Shown: piece by piece, positions 53,659 to 62,252 of the stretch
Position numbering within the stretch: the stretch's first letter is position 1
Layout: every line of letters starts with the position of its first letter
Assembly (NCBI GenBank): GCA_018240405.1
Contig: JAFEFW010000637.1
Coordinates: 1 to 64,000, forward strand
Direction: 5' to 3'
From: Pseudomonadota bacterium
Lineage (GTDB): Bacteria > Pseudomonadota > Alphaproteobacteria > Acetobacterales > Acetobacteraceae
DNA: 64,000 nt
Position numbers and translations under genes: made by a program
Notes under the pieces: generated by a model
The model's database searches: none
What the model saw: only the letters and a program-made list of their open reading frames with translations
Told to the model about the DNA's origin: nothing

Positions 53659-54726
53659 CTACACCGCTGCCAGCACCTCGGCGGCCGCACCGATCAACCG
53701 CTGCGTGTCCGCTTCGGTCCCGACGGTGATTCGCAGATAGGGCGCCGTCCTCGGCTTGTTGAAATGCCGGACCAGCACCGCCCGCTCTCGTAGTCCAGCG
53801 GCCAGTTCGGGGCCGCCCACAGCAGAATGCCGGGCAAAGACGAAATTCGCCCCTGACGGCAGGACGGAGAAGCCGAGCTTTGTTAGCGCCTGCGTCATCG
53901 CCTCGCGGCCGGCGATCACGCGCGCGCAGCTCTGGCGGAAATAGGCGTCGTCGCGGACCGAGGCGGTCGCGCCGGCCTGCGCAATGCGGCCCAGCGGATA
54001 GGAGTTGAAGCTGTCCTTGACCCGGCGCAATGCCTCGATCAGCCCCGCCTGTCCGATGGCATAGCCGACGCGGAGACCGGCGAGGGCGCGCGATTTCGAC
54101 ATGGTCTGCACGACCAGCAGGTTCGGGTGATTGGCAATCAGCGGCACGGCGCTCTCGCCGCCGAAATCGACATAAGCCTCGTCGATCAGCACCGGGATGT
54201 CGGTATGCTCTTCCAGAAGCTGGGCAATCGCAGATCGGGCCAGCGTTATCCCCGTTGGGGCGTTCGGGTTGGCAATGACAATCGAGCCGGCAGGGCGACG
54301 GTAATCTTCGGTGCGGATCCGCAAATCGGCATCGAGCGGCACCGTTTCATAGGAAACGTCGAAGAGCTGCGCCCATACCGGATAGAAGCTGTAGGTGATG
54401 TCGGGATACAGCAGCGGCTTCGCCTGTTTCAGCAGCGCTGCGAACGCATGAGCCAGCACTTCATCCGACCCGTTGCCCACGAACACCTGCTCGGGCTGCA
54501 CGCCATGGTGTGCGGCCAGTGCCTCGCGCAGCTCGGTCGCCTCCGGATCGGGATAGAGCCGCAGCGTGTCCGCAGCGGCTACGCGCATGGCCTCCAGCGC
54601 CAGCGGCGACGGGCCGAACGGGCTCTCATTGGTGTTCAGCTTCACCAGGTTCGCCATGCGCGGCTGCTCGCCGGGCACATAAGGTGAAAGCTCGCGCGCG
54701 AGCTGGCTCCAGAGAGGGTTCATCAA
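53659..54726 (-). CDS. hisC: Histidinol-phosphate aminotransferase
   Basis: A 355-residue class I/II PLP aminotransferase. Conserved stretches are LVKLNTNESPFGPSP, LYPDPEATELREALA, VFVGNGSDEVLA, IVIANPNAPTG, IDEAYVDFGG, and the PLP-lysine K211 in TMSKSRALAGLRVGY. The overall spelling is that of HisC. It transfers an amino group from glutamate to imidazole-acetol phosphate. It converges with the zur gene, so both histidine genes here lie in the zinc neighbourhood but on separate transcripts. Start ATG 54726 or 54723. Confidence 0.92.
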   Translation of the reverse strand: MMNPLWSQLARELSPYVPGEQPRMANLVKLNTNESPFGPSPLALEAMRVAAADTLRLYPDPEATELREALAAHHGVQPEQVFVGNGSDEVLAHAFAALLKQAKPLLYPDITYSFYPVWAQLFDVSYETVPLDADLRIRTEDYRRPAGSIVIANPNAPTGITLARSAIAQLLEEHTDIPVLIDEAYVDFGGESAVPLIANHPNLLVVQTMSKSRALAGLRVGYAIGQAGLIEALRRVKDSFNSYPLGRIAQAGATASVRDDAYFRQSCARVIAGREAMTQALTKLGFSVLPSGANFVFARHSAVGGPELAAGLRERAVLVRHFNKPRTAPYLRITVGTEADTQRLIGAAAEVLAAV

Positions 54727-54829
54727 GGCAGGCCCAGTTTCATCACAAGGGCCGAACCTAGTGCCGAAAATCCCGCGCCGTGCAAGCCGGGCGTGGACAT
54801 GCCCGCGTCCCAGGCGCCGATACTACACT

Positions 54830-56635
54830 CTACACCCTGACGAACCCGTCGGCACTCCATGCCTCGCTGCCGACGCCATGGTGCGTCACGAACAGCCCGT
54901 CGGGGTCGTATTTCCGCTTTACCGCCAGCAGGCGCGGATAGTTCGGGCCATACGAGTTCCGCTGCCAGTCCGGGTCGGTGAAGCCAGCCTCCGACACATA
55001 CGAACCGCCTTTCGGTGCCACTGCACGCAGGACGCCGATCGCCTTGCCGATTGCCTCGGCGTTGCGACGGGCGAGCGGCAAGTCCGGTCCGTCGCCGGGC
55101 ATGCCGGAATAAGCCGGCGGCCCGCCACGGGCGACGATGGCCAGAGCAAATGCGTGCGTCACTGCAGGATTCATCGGCGTACGACGCACCGCGGCCAGAA
55201 TGTCCTCCGGCGCGCCGGCCAGACCCTTGTTGAAGTGCAGCGCCACCCGGAAATGCCGGCTGGCATCGAACAGAGCCTGAGTCAGCGTCGCCCGCCGGGG
55301 CTGGTCGATCAGCGACGACGGCAGCCACACTGATTCATAGCCATGGATGAAGAACCCGACCTCACCCTGGTTGCCGGCCCACCATACGTCACCCGGCGGC
55401 GCACCGGGGCGTGGGTCATGCACCACCGCGAACGGATAGTGCTTCGACAAATACGCCGTGTCCCACCAGCGCCGGGCAGAAATGGCAAGGATCTTGAACG
55501 GTTCCGTCATGGTGTAGTCGAGCGGCGCGGCAGCAACGAAATCCTGCAATGGTCGCATCGCCGTTTCGGCCGCGTGCTGGTCCAGGTCGTGGAACACGAG
55601 GTTAAGCGCCATCGAATTCTGCGGCGTGAACGAGACCGACTCTCCCCAATGCCGATTGAACAGGCGCGTCGCATACAGGTCGTTGAAGCGCGCAATCAGC
55701 CGCTTGAACGCCTCATCCGACGACGCCTTGATCGTGCCCATCACTACGCCGGCAAAGCGCGGCAGGCCGAAGGTCTGCAGCGTCAGCCTCGTCACCACGC
55801 CAAAGCTGCCGATGCCGCCACCGCGTAGGGCCCAGAAGAGGTCTCGGTTGGTGCAGGCATTGGCGATGCGCACGGCGCCATCCGCGGTAACAATCTCCGC
55901 CTCCAGCAGATGCAATGCGCCGGTGCCGTGCCGCTTGGAAAAGCTGCCGAAGCCGCCGCCCAGGATGAATCCAGCGACGCCGACGGTGGTGCAGCCGCCG
56001 CCCTGGACATAGCGGCCAGCGCGCGTGGTGACAGCTTCATAGACCGGCAGCCAGCGGGCACCGGTCTGTACCGAGACGGCGTGCACTGGTCCCTGATGCT
56101 GAACGAGGCAGCCCTGCGGAACGAAATGGTCATGCAGTGTGATGGCGTCCATCCCACGCATCCACAGCAGCAACGAATCCGCCGCGTTGGAGCCGCCAAG
56201 GTAGGAGTGCCCTCCGCCCTTCACCACCAGCCGTAGCCGCCGGTTGCGGGCGAAGCTGACCGCCGCCACCACATCCGCCGTCCGCCGCGCCGCCACCACA
56301 TAGGTGCTTGGCTGAGACGTCCAGGCGTCGAGCCAGCCGGAGGTCTGCGTCCCAGCCGGCTGTTCCGCGATGAAGTACGGGTTCTTCAGCCCCTGCAGGA
56401 CAGTGGCGCAGGCGGCACTGTCGGGGGCGGCAGCACAAGGCGCGAGCAGCGGCGGCACCTTCGCCAGCCGGCCCGAGACAGCCTTATTCAGCTCAGCCCA
56501 CGCCTCCGGCCCTGGCCAGTCCGGATCGCTCGGCCGGACGCGTCGCAGTGTCTGCTGCGCCACAGGGGCGGCGACGGCCAGCGCCGGCTGCAGTGCCACG
56601 GCGCCGGCGGACCGCAGAAACGCCCGCCGGCGCAA
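54830..56635 (-). CDS. Secreted FAD-binding oxidoreductase, berberine-bridge type
   Basis: A 601-residue exported flavoprotein with a twin-arginine signal (MRRRAFLRSAGAVALQPALAVAAP). The PCMH-type FAD domain has H143 (KGGGHSYLGGSN) and C215 (GGCTTVGVAGFILGGGFG), the two positions used for bicovalent FAD attachment in berberine-bridge-like oxidases. The C-terminal BBE segment (SYGPNYPRLLAVKRKYDPDGLF) is present. It probably oxidises an alcohol or sugar in the periplasm. The VOC-domain gene lies 19 bp upstream of its start on the same strand, so it may be the last gene of that transcript. Confidence 0.92.
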   Translation of the reverse strand: MRRRAFLRSAGAVALQPALAVAAPVAQQTLRRVRPSDPDWPGPEAWAELNKAVSGRLAKVPPLLAPCAAAPDSAACATVLQGLKNPYFIAEQPAGTQTSGWLDAWTSQPSTYVVAARRTADVVAAVSFARNRRLRLVVKGGGHSYLGGSNAADSLLLWMRGMDAITLHDHFVPQGCLVQHQGPVHAVSVQTGARWLPVYEAVTTRAGRYVQGGGCTTVGVAGFILGGGFGSFSKRHGTGALHLLEAEIVTADGAVRIANACTNRDLFWALRGGGIGSFGVVTRLTLQTFGLPRFAGVVMGTIKASSDEAFKRLIARFNDLYATRLFNRHWGESVSFTPQNSMALNLVFHDLDQHAAETAMRPLQDFVAAAPLDYTMTEPFKILAISARRWWDTAYLSKHYPFAVVHDPRPGAPPGDVWWAGNQGEVGFFIHGYESVWLPSSLIDQPRRATLTQALFDASRHFRVALHFNKGLAGAPEDILAAVRRTPMNPAVTHAFALAIVARGGPPAYSGMPGDGPDLPLARRNAEAIGKAIGVLRAVAPKGGSYVSEAGFTDPDWQRNSYGPNYPRLLAVKRKYDPDGLFVTHHGVGSEAWSADGFVRV

Positions 56636-56654
56636 CGGAGGCAGGCCGCCGGGC

Positions 56655-57131
56655 TCAGGCGTGCGCCGGCGCCTTCTTCTTCACCTTCGCGGCAGGCTTT
56701 GCCGCTGCGGCCGGTGCCGCCGCTGGTATCTCGGTTTCCTCCGGCGGGAAGTTGCACTCGACGGAAATCCCGTCCGGATCGGGATAGAACAACTGCGTCA
56801 TGTTCAGCCGTGGCAGCACGCGTTCATCGTATTTCAGGCCGCGCGACTTCAGATTCTCGCGCATCTCCTTCAGGCCGACGCAGGAAAACGCGATGTGATC
56901 CAGCCGCCCGGTCTTTGCCGGATAGGACGGTCCGTCCGCGATCACCGGCTGATGAGCTTGGTAGCCCAGCAGATGGACCACCGGTACGCCGCCGCAATAC
57001 AGCCAGTAGCCCGGGAAGGCCAACGGCGGGCGCTCGCCGACCGTCAGGCCGACGATGTCGCAATAGAAATCCTTTGTCCGCTCCAAATCACGGGCGATGA
57101 TCGTGTAGTGGTTCAGCGATTGCGCTGGCAT
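56655..57131 (-). CDS. VOC-family (glyoxalase-like) protein with Ala/Lys tail
   Basis: A 158-residue protein with the vicinal-oxygen-chelate fold: LNHYTIIARDLERTKDFYCDIVGL, DHIAFSC and FYPDPDGISVECNF with the metal-ligand His/Glu positions. After residue 130 the chain becomes low-complexity AAPAAAAKPAAKVKKKAPAHA, which could be a flexible, positively charged tail. The function may be dioxygenase or isomerase; unknown. It follows the acyl-CoA-dehydrogenase-like gene by 14 bp and precedes the flavoprotein. Confidence 0.88.
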   Translation of the reverse strand: MPAQSLNHYTIIARDLERTKDFYCDIVGLTVGERPPLAFPGYWLYCGGVPVVHLLGYQAHQPVIADGPSYPAKTGRLDHIAFSCVGLKEMRENLKSRGLKYDERVLPRLNMTQLFYPDPDGISVECNFPPEETEIPAAAPAAAAKPAAKVKKKAPAHA

Positions 57132-57145
57132 CGGTCTGTTCCCCT

Positions 57146-58279
57146 TCAGAACTGGTTTTCCGGCTTCATGCCAAACATGATCTGGCCGACGGACTCGTAA
57201 TGAAGTTGCCGGCCCTGGGATTGCTGCGAGACGGTGTGGATGTCGCGCAGCCGGCGTTCGAAGGGCTGATCCTCGAACACCGCAATCGATCCGGCGCAGT
57301 GGAACAGCGTGTTCACCGCCTCTCGAGACTGGTTGATTGCCCAGGTCGAGGCCAAGCGCAGCGTCGCCGCCTGCTGTTCCGTCATTTCGCCGTTATGCAT
57401 CACGAACTCATAGATCTCGTCCAGCGTGTTGTGCAGAAAGGCGCGGGCCGAGTGCCAGCGCGCCTCGGATTGTGCCAACTGCGACTGCACGACGTTATTC
57501 TCACGCATCGGCTTACTGGCCCCGCGCGACACCTTGGTCGCCGGCAGGTCCAGGAACGCATTGATCAGGCCACGGGCGATTCCCAGACCGACGCCGGCAA
57601 ACCCGGCGGAATAAAGCTGTCCGCTGGTGAAACGATACAGCGGCCCGGACTCACGCCGGTACTGCGGCTTGTCCCGCAGGACGGAGTGATCTTCGGGGAT
57701 GAACAGATCCTTGATCGTGTATTCATTGCTGGCGGTCCCGCGCAGGCCCAGCGTATGCCAGATATCGGTCATGACGGCGCTGGACTTGGGAAACAGCACC
57801 GTCCGGATTTCGCTCCGGCCCTTCACCCGCATATGGGCACCGAGCCAGGTGGCGTTCTGGGAGCCGGAGGCAAAGCGCCACGTGCCGGAGGCGCAATAAC
57901 CGCCCTCGACCGGCTCTGCTTCAAACGGTGCGCCAGGCGGACCCCAGGCGAGGATGCCATCGACGGGCCCGAACATTTCCCGAGCCACTGCCGGATCCAG
58001 ATAGGCGGACGTGGTCGAGCAGCCATTGCTCTGGCAGACTACCCAGCCGGTTGAGCCGTCCGCCGTGGCGATCGCCTCGGTCGTCTTGGAGAAGTCGGAC
58101 GGCTTCATCTCCAGCCCGCCGATCGATTTCGGCTGCAGCATGCGGAAGAAATTGCCGTCCTTCAGTGCCCTGACCACATCCGGCGTCAGCTCCCTGATAC
58201 GGTTGATTTCCGCCCCCCGATCGGTCAGCAGCGGCTGCAGGTCGCGCGCCTTCAGGATCTGCGGATGGATGTCCGGCAT
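57146..58279 (-). CDS. Acyl-CoA-dehydrogenase-like flavin monooxygenase
   Basis: A 377-residue protein of the acyl-CoA dehydrogenase/HpaB-like hydroxylase superfamily with the Acyl-CoA_dh_2 type C-terminus. It opens with LLTDRGAEINRIRELTPDVVRALKDGNFFRMLQP, followed by ATADGSTGWVVCQSN, YCASGTWRFASGSQNATW and LGLRGTASNEYTIKDLFIP. Such enzymes often hydroxylate aromatic rings with reduced flavin from a separate reductase. No reductase gene is next to it. ATG 58279 is used; the longer frame to 58624 has no family similarity. It heads the transcript with the VOC and flavoprotein genes. Confidence 0.88.
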   Translation of the reverse strand: MPDIHPQILKARDLQPLLTDRGAEINRIRELTPDVVRALKDGNFFRMLQPKSIGGLEMKPSDFSKTTEAIATADGSTGWVVCQSNGCSTTSAYLDPAVAREMFGPVDGILAWGPPGAPFEAEPVEGGYCASGTWRFASGSQNATWLGAHMRVKGRSEIRTVLFPKSSAVMTDIWHTLGLRGTASNEYTIKDLFIPEDHSVLRDKPQYRRESGPLYRFTSGQLYSAGFAGVGLGIARGLINAFLDLPATKVSRGASKPMRENNVVQSQLAQSEARWHSARAFLHNTLDEIYEFVMHNGEMTEQQAATLRLASTWAINQSREAVNTLFHCAGSIAVFEDQPFERRLRDIHTVSQQSQGRQLHYESVGQIMFGMKPENQF

Positions 58280-58648
58280 TCGCTGCACTCCGCTCTGGTG
58301 GGTGTTCCAGGTCGTACGATGGCGCATTTCGGGCACATTGCAAAGACAGGCGGCGTGGGCCTTTGCGAGCACGCTGTCAGGCGGCGCGGACCACGCGACG
58401 AGGGACCGTGCGGACGCATCAAGAGCGTCCGCGGGGCGCAGACTCCTCGAACAGCCAGCTTCCGCGTCCTGGTCCCGCCAACGCAAGCCGGATGCCACGC
58501 CCGCGCCGTGCCAAGCAGGATTGCTCGTGCATCGGTAACGAGACACCTGCGGGGATAGCCTGGCCCGGACTGCCTCGATCACCGTACGGCCGACACCTTC
58601 ACCCCCGGACACGGCTCTGGCCACTCATGCGCATACGGATCTTTGCGG
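58280..58648. other. Intergenic region, 369 bp
   Basis: This lies between the acyl-CoA-dehydrogenase-like start and the stop of the ABC ATPase gene. Short overlapping open frames exist but have no family features. It should hold the promoter of the 57146-58279 gene. No riboswitch or hairpin terminator was seen. Confidence 0.4.
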
Positions 58649-59401
58649 TCATGACCAGCGCGCCCGCAACGGCAGCACCACGGGATGGCCGTCCGATCCC
58701 GGATCGACTGCGACATGAACGTCGAATGCAAGCTCCAGCATCGGCGGGCGCAGCACCTCCATGGGCGCGCCATGCGCCAACAGCCGTCCCCCATGCAGAA
58801 GTGCGACCTGGTCGGCGAAGCGCGCGGCGGCGTTCAGGTCGTGCAGCACCGCGACGGTGATCAGGCGGCGCTGGCGGGTCGCCGCGCGCAAAGTCGCAAG
58901 CACATGCAGTTGGTGCGCGATGTCGAGCGCGCTGGTCGGCTCATCGAGGAGCAGCACGAGCGGATCACCGGCCAGCACCTGCGCCAGCAGCACCATCTGC
59001 CGCTGCCCGCCGCTCAGTTCATCGATGCGCCGGTCGGCAAGATCGGCGATACCGACCTCGGTCAGGGCCGCCTCGGCCGCGGCCAGGTCGCGCGGATTCA
59101 CCCGCATCGCCAGGCCGCGCAGCCGGCCGAGCAGCACCACCTCGAACACGGTCAGCGCGGCACGCGTGGCGGTGTCCTGCGGCATGTAGCCAATCCGTCC
59201 CGCCGGCGTGGGCGCCCCATCCCAGAGCACCGTCCCCTCATGACGTTGCACGCCCGCCAATGCCCGCACGAGGCTGGACTTGCCGGATCCGTTTGCCCCG
59301 ACCACCGCCAGCACCTCGCAGGCTCGGGCGGTCAGCGTCACGTCCCGCACGGCCCACGCAGCACCATACCGGACGCTTACGCCATTGGTTTGCAGGATCA
59401 T
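58649..59401 (-). CDS. Iron/heme/cobalamin-type ABC transporter ATPase
   Basis: A 250-residue ATPase of the FecE/BtuD class. Walker A is GANGSGKSS, Q-loop MPQDTATRAAL, signature LSGGQRQMVLLAQVLAG, Walker B LVLLLDEPTSALD and the switch histidine LHDLNAAARF. The start at 59401 overlaps the permease gene by 4 bp. Together with the permease and binding protein it forms a complete importer for an iron complex, heme or corrinoid. The open frame extends upstream of the ATG but is shadowed by the permease. Confidence 0.92.
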   Translation of the reverse strand: MILQTNGVSVRYGAAWAVRDVTLTARACEVLAVVGANGSGKSSLVRALAGVQRHEGTVLWDGAPTPAGRIGYMPQDTATRAALTVFEVVLLGRLRGLAMRVNPRDLAAAEAALTEVGIADLADRRIDELSGGQRQMVLLAQVLAGDPLVLLLDEPTSALDIAHQLHVLATLRAATRQRRLITVAVLHDLNAAARFADQVALLHGGRLLAHGAPMEVLRPPMLELAFDVHVAVDPGSDGHPVVLPLRARWS

Positions 59402-60498
59402 CGGACCCGTCCCGCGGCAAGGATCAGCCAGCCGAAGAACGGTACGCCGATCAATGCGGTGACGATGCCGATCGGGAACAGCGCACCGGGGATGATCGTC
59501 TTGCTGGCCACCGAGGCCAGCGACAGAAACAAGGCGCCCATCACCGCCGAGGCGGGCAGCAGATGGCGCTGGTCCTCCCCGACAAACCGGCGTGCGACAT
59601 GCGGCGCGACCAAGCCGATAAAGCCGATGGTGCCCACGAAGGCCACGGCGGCGCCGGTCAGCAGAGACACCGCGATCAGCGCGCGCAGCCGCAACGCGCC
59701 GACCCGCACGCCGAGGGCACGCGCACGTTCGTCGCCGAGGCGCAGCGCGGTCAGCTTCCACGCGTCGGCCATCAGCAACGGCAGCACGGCGGCCAGCACC
59801 GTCGCCACGATTGCCACCTTCGGCAGCGTGGCGCGTGTCAGGCTGCCGAACAGCCAGAACACGATCTGTTGCAGCGCCTCGGGTGAGGCGAGGAACTGCA
59901 GCAGCGACAGCAACGCCTGGAACAGGAACAGGCAGGCGATTCCGGCCAGCACCAGCAATTCCGGCGTGGCGCCGCGAAGGTGGCCGACCCCCGCAACCGC
60001 GGCACAGGCAACGCCGGCGAAGATGAAGCTCGCCAACGGAATGGCCCAGGGTTCAGGCAGGGGCAAGGCGGCACCGAACAGGATGACCAGTGCGGCGCCA
60101 AATCCGGCGCCGGCCGAGACGCCTAGCGTGTAGCTGCTGGCCAGCGGGTTGTTCAGGATGGTCTGCATGACTGCCCCGGACATGCCGAGCGAAGCGCCGA
60201 CAAGCAGCGCCATTGCCGCAATGGGCAGGCGCAGCGCGTGCACGATCGCATCCATCATTGGATCGCTTCCCGGCGCCACCAGGGCCCGCAGCACCGCTGG
60301 CACCGGCAGCAGCGCCGGCCCGGTCGCGATGTCCGCGACGAAGCTGGCTGCCATCACCCCGCCTGCCATTGCCACGCGGCCCAGGCGCCGTCGTCCCTGG
60401 GTGCGCCAGCCGTCAGCAGCGCTGAGGACAGGGCGCGCCCCGTCCGCCTTCCCGAACTGTTGGCGGACGGTCACAGCCCGCACCCTGGCCGTGCTCAC
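59398..60498 (-). CDS. FecCD-type ABC transporter permease
   Basis: A 366-residue membrane permease of the FecCD/BtuC type with about ten helices. Typical elements are LRLPIAAMALLVGASLGMSGAVMQTILNNPLASSYTLGVSAGAG, WLFGSLTRATLPKV, RLGDERARALGVRVGALR and IGFIGLVAPHVARRFVGEDQRHLLPASAVMG. The start is a GTG at 60498 overlapping the binding-protein stop by 4 bp (GTGA); this fits better than the longer frame upstream, which is antisense-like sequence. It overlaps the ATPase gene in the same way. Confidence 0.92.
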   Translation of the reverse strand: MSTARVRAVTVRQQFGKADGARPVLSAADGWRTQGRRRLGRVAMAGGVMAASFVADIATGPALLPVPAVLRALVAPGSDPMMDAIVHALRLPIAAMALLVGASLGMSGAVMQTILNNPLASSYTLGVSAGAGFGAALVILFGAALPLPEPWAIPLASFIFAGVACAAVAGVGHLRGATPELLVLAGIACLFLFQALLSLLQFLASPEALQQIVFWLFGSLTRATLPKVAIVATVLAAVLPLLMADAWKLTALRLGDERARALGVRVGALRLRALIAVSLLTGAAVAFVGTIGFIGLVAPHVARRFVGEDQRHLLPASAVMGALFLSLASVASKTIIPGALFPIGIVTALIGVPFFGWLILAAGRVR

Positions 60499-61622
60499 GC
60501 GCCGCGCTCTGCCAGGCGGGCCATCCACGTGCCTTCGAATGTCACGGGCAGCCATGCCTCGTGGTAGCGCCGCAGCTCTGCAACCGGATCGATGTCTGCG
60601 AAGCGGTCCGGAAATATCTGCTTCGCGATGAACTGCATCGCCGTGTAGTCGAACAAGGCGCGCGACAAACCGTGCTCGATGGCAAACAACTGGCCGTCGC
60701 GAATGGCAGTCAGCTGGGGCCAACCCGGCCGTTGGGCATAGGGTGCCAGGCTGGTTCGGGTGGTGGCGAGACTGGCATCGAAACCCGTGCGCACCGCATT
60801 GGGCCGGTTCGCCCAGGACGAGCCGGCGATGAAGATGGCGTCGGGATTGGCGGCCAGAACCGCCTCTGGGTTGATCGGCGCGTAGGCGCCGGGGATGAAC
60901 GGCGCCGCGATGTTGGCCGCGCCCACGAGGTCGAGAATGCGACCCCACATCCCGGTGCCGTAGGAATTGCCGACCACGCCCGCGCCGCCTTGTCCGAGCT
61001 CGAGATAGACTTTGGGCTTCGACGCCTCACCCGCGATCCTGCGGCGTATGTCCGCAACCTTGCCGGCGTATAGCGCCGCCAGCTCCTGTCCGCGCGCCTC
61101 GTTGCCCGTGGCCATGCCGATGGCCAGGGTGCTCGCCATATGCCGCTCCGGCACCTGGGCGTTGTAGTCGGTGACAAGTACAGGGATGCCCAGGGCGTCC
61201 AGTTGTTTCACCTGCTCGCCCAGAACGGCGAAGGACCAATCGGGCAGGATCAGCAGGTCGGGACGCAGGGCCAGCACCTTTTCCAGGCTGAACGTGTTCT
61301 CATCCGTCGCCCCGACATCCGGCAGGCCGGTCAGGCGCGGGATGGGCTTGCTGTAGCGTGCGAAGATCGCGGTTCGCCAGTCGGCCCAGGCGGTACGGTT
61401 GAAGCCGACCACTCGATCCCAGCCGGCAACCCCGGCGATGGCGGTGAACTCCTCATAGTAGAAGCCCAGGACAATCCGCTCTGCCGGCGCCTTGAGCGTG
61501 ACTACGCGGTTATTGACGTCACGGATGACGAGCGGGGCGGCGCTGGCCCGCGTGACAAAGGGCAGCGCCAGGCCGAGGCCCAGGGCGGCGCGGCGACTGA
61601 CTCGCCGGGGACGTGGGGACAT
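60495..61622 (-). CDS. Iron-complex/corrinoid ABC transporter substrate-binding protein
   Basis: A 375-residue exported binding protein with a twin-arginine signal (RRVSRRAALGLGLALPFVTRASA) and the two-lobed class III fold: VIRDVNNRVVTLKAPAERIVLGF, LPDVGATDENTFSLEKVLALRPDLLIL, and NPDAIFIAGSSW. The ligand could be a siderophore, heme or cobalamin. No Fur box, B12 riboswitch or TonB receptor gene is in view. GGAGAG lies 5-6 bases upstream of the ATG. It heads the three-gene importer operon, about 60 bp after a DUF2946 gene. Confidence 0.9.
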   Translation of the reverse strand: MSPRPRRVSRRAALGLGLALPFVTRASAAPLVIRDVNNRVVTLKAPAERIVLGFYYEEFTAIAGVAGWDRVVGFNRTAWADWRTAIFARYSKPIPRLTGLPDVGATDENTFSLEKVLALRPDLLILPDWSFAVLGEQVKQLDALGIPVLVTDYNAQVPERHMASTLAIGMATGNEARGQELAALYAGKVADIRRRIAGEASKPKVYLELGQGGAGVVGNSYGTGMWGRILDLVGAANIAAPFIPGAYAPINPEAVLAANPDAIFIAGSSWANRPNAVRTGFDASLATTRTSLAPYAQRPGWPQLTAIRDGQLFAIEHGLSRALFDYTAMQFIAKQIFPDRFADIDPVAELRRYHEAWLPVTFEGTWMARLAERGA

Positions 61623-61682
61623 GAATTCTCTCCATCAGAAAGACAACACGGCCAACCCGAAGGCCAGCCGGAGAATGAGCTT

Positions 61683-62066
61683 TCAGACGATGGAGGGTGG
61701 TGGCGCCCTGGGACGCGCGGTCTGGCGAATCTGCCGTGGCGGGCCGGTCGCAGGCGGAAGATCGATGTGCTCGGCGGCTTCCGTCAGCCGCGGTTCGGGC
61801 AGACACGTGTCCTCTGCCGGCGCCAGATATGATGTCGTGTCCTGGCATCTCGCGACGCAGAGAGCGCAATCATGCTGGTCCGGCGATGGGGCCGCCGGAC
61901 CTGACGGATCGGTGTCGCGGGGGCTGCCTTCGGCATGGCACAGGACGCCCTGGGCGGCCAGGAGCTTCAGCAGGTCGGGCGACATGGCTGCCCGTGCCAT
62001 CTGGCTGCCGGATCCAAGCATTTGGCCGAGTAGCAGCAACGACGCGAGCCATAGGCGAAACGTCAC
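61683..62066 (-). CDS. DUF2946-type protein
   Basis: A protein of about 127 residues with an N-terminal hydrophobic export or anchor segment (TFRLWLASLLLLGQMLGSGS) and the DUF2946 cysteine cluster HDCALCVARC about residue 66-76. An upstream GVLCHAEGS adds another Cys/His. Such proteins are commonly found near copper or TonB-type metal-uptake genes; the role is not known. The start is uncertain: a GTG at 62066 (overlapping the stop of a short upstream frame as GTGA) or an ATG at 62150. It precedes the ABC importer on the same strand. Confidence 0.7.
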   Translation of the reverse strand: MTFRLWLASLLLLGQMLGSGSQMARAAMSPDLLKLLAAQGVLCHAEGSPRDTDPSGPAAPSPDQHDCALCVARCQDTTSYLAPAEDTCLPEPRLTEAAEHIDLPPATGPPRQIRQTARPRAPPPSIV

Positions 62067-62194
62067 AGAGGCTTGCCGGTGGAGGTAGGGCGAACGGAAC
62101 ACGAGCGCGCGGGGACAGTGATCGTCACGGTGTAACCACACGCGACGCACTCGACAATGTCAGATTTCCTGGCCGGTGTTGCTGGGTAAGGCAT
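62063..62194 (-). CDS. Possible 43-aa Cys-containing leader or small protein
   Basis: ATG 62194 gives MPYPATPARKSDIVECVACG and a short strand-like tail ending GKPL. It contains one C-x2-C-G knuckle as in zinc ribbons. Its TGA overlaps the GTG start of the DUF2946 gene (GTGA, 62063-62066), a layout that allows translational coupling. There is no clear Shine-Dalgarno before the ATG. It may be a real small metal-binding peptide or an accidental frame. Confidence 0.25.
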   Translation of the reverse strand: MPYPATPARKSDIVECVACGYTVTITVPARSCSVRPTSTGKPL

Positions 62195-62252
62195 TGCCGT
62201 TGATAACGGATATAGCCCGATCGGCGGCATCCTGGGTGGGCTGTTCGGCGGC

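Noticed and set aside
61623-62252. Cobalamin riboswitch upstream of the ABC importer
   Set aside because: No B12-box-like sequence or suitable untranslated length was found; the DUF2946 gene fills most of the space.
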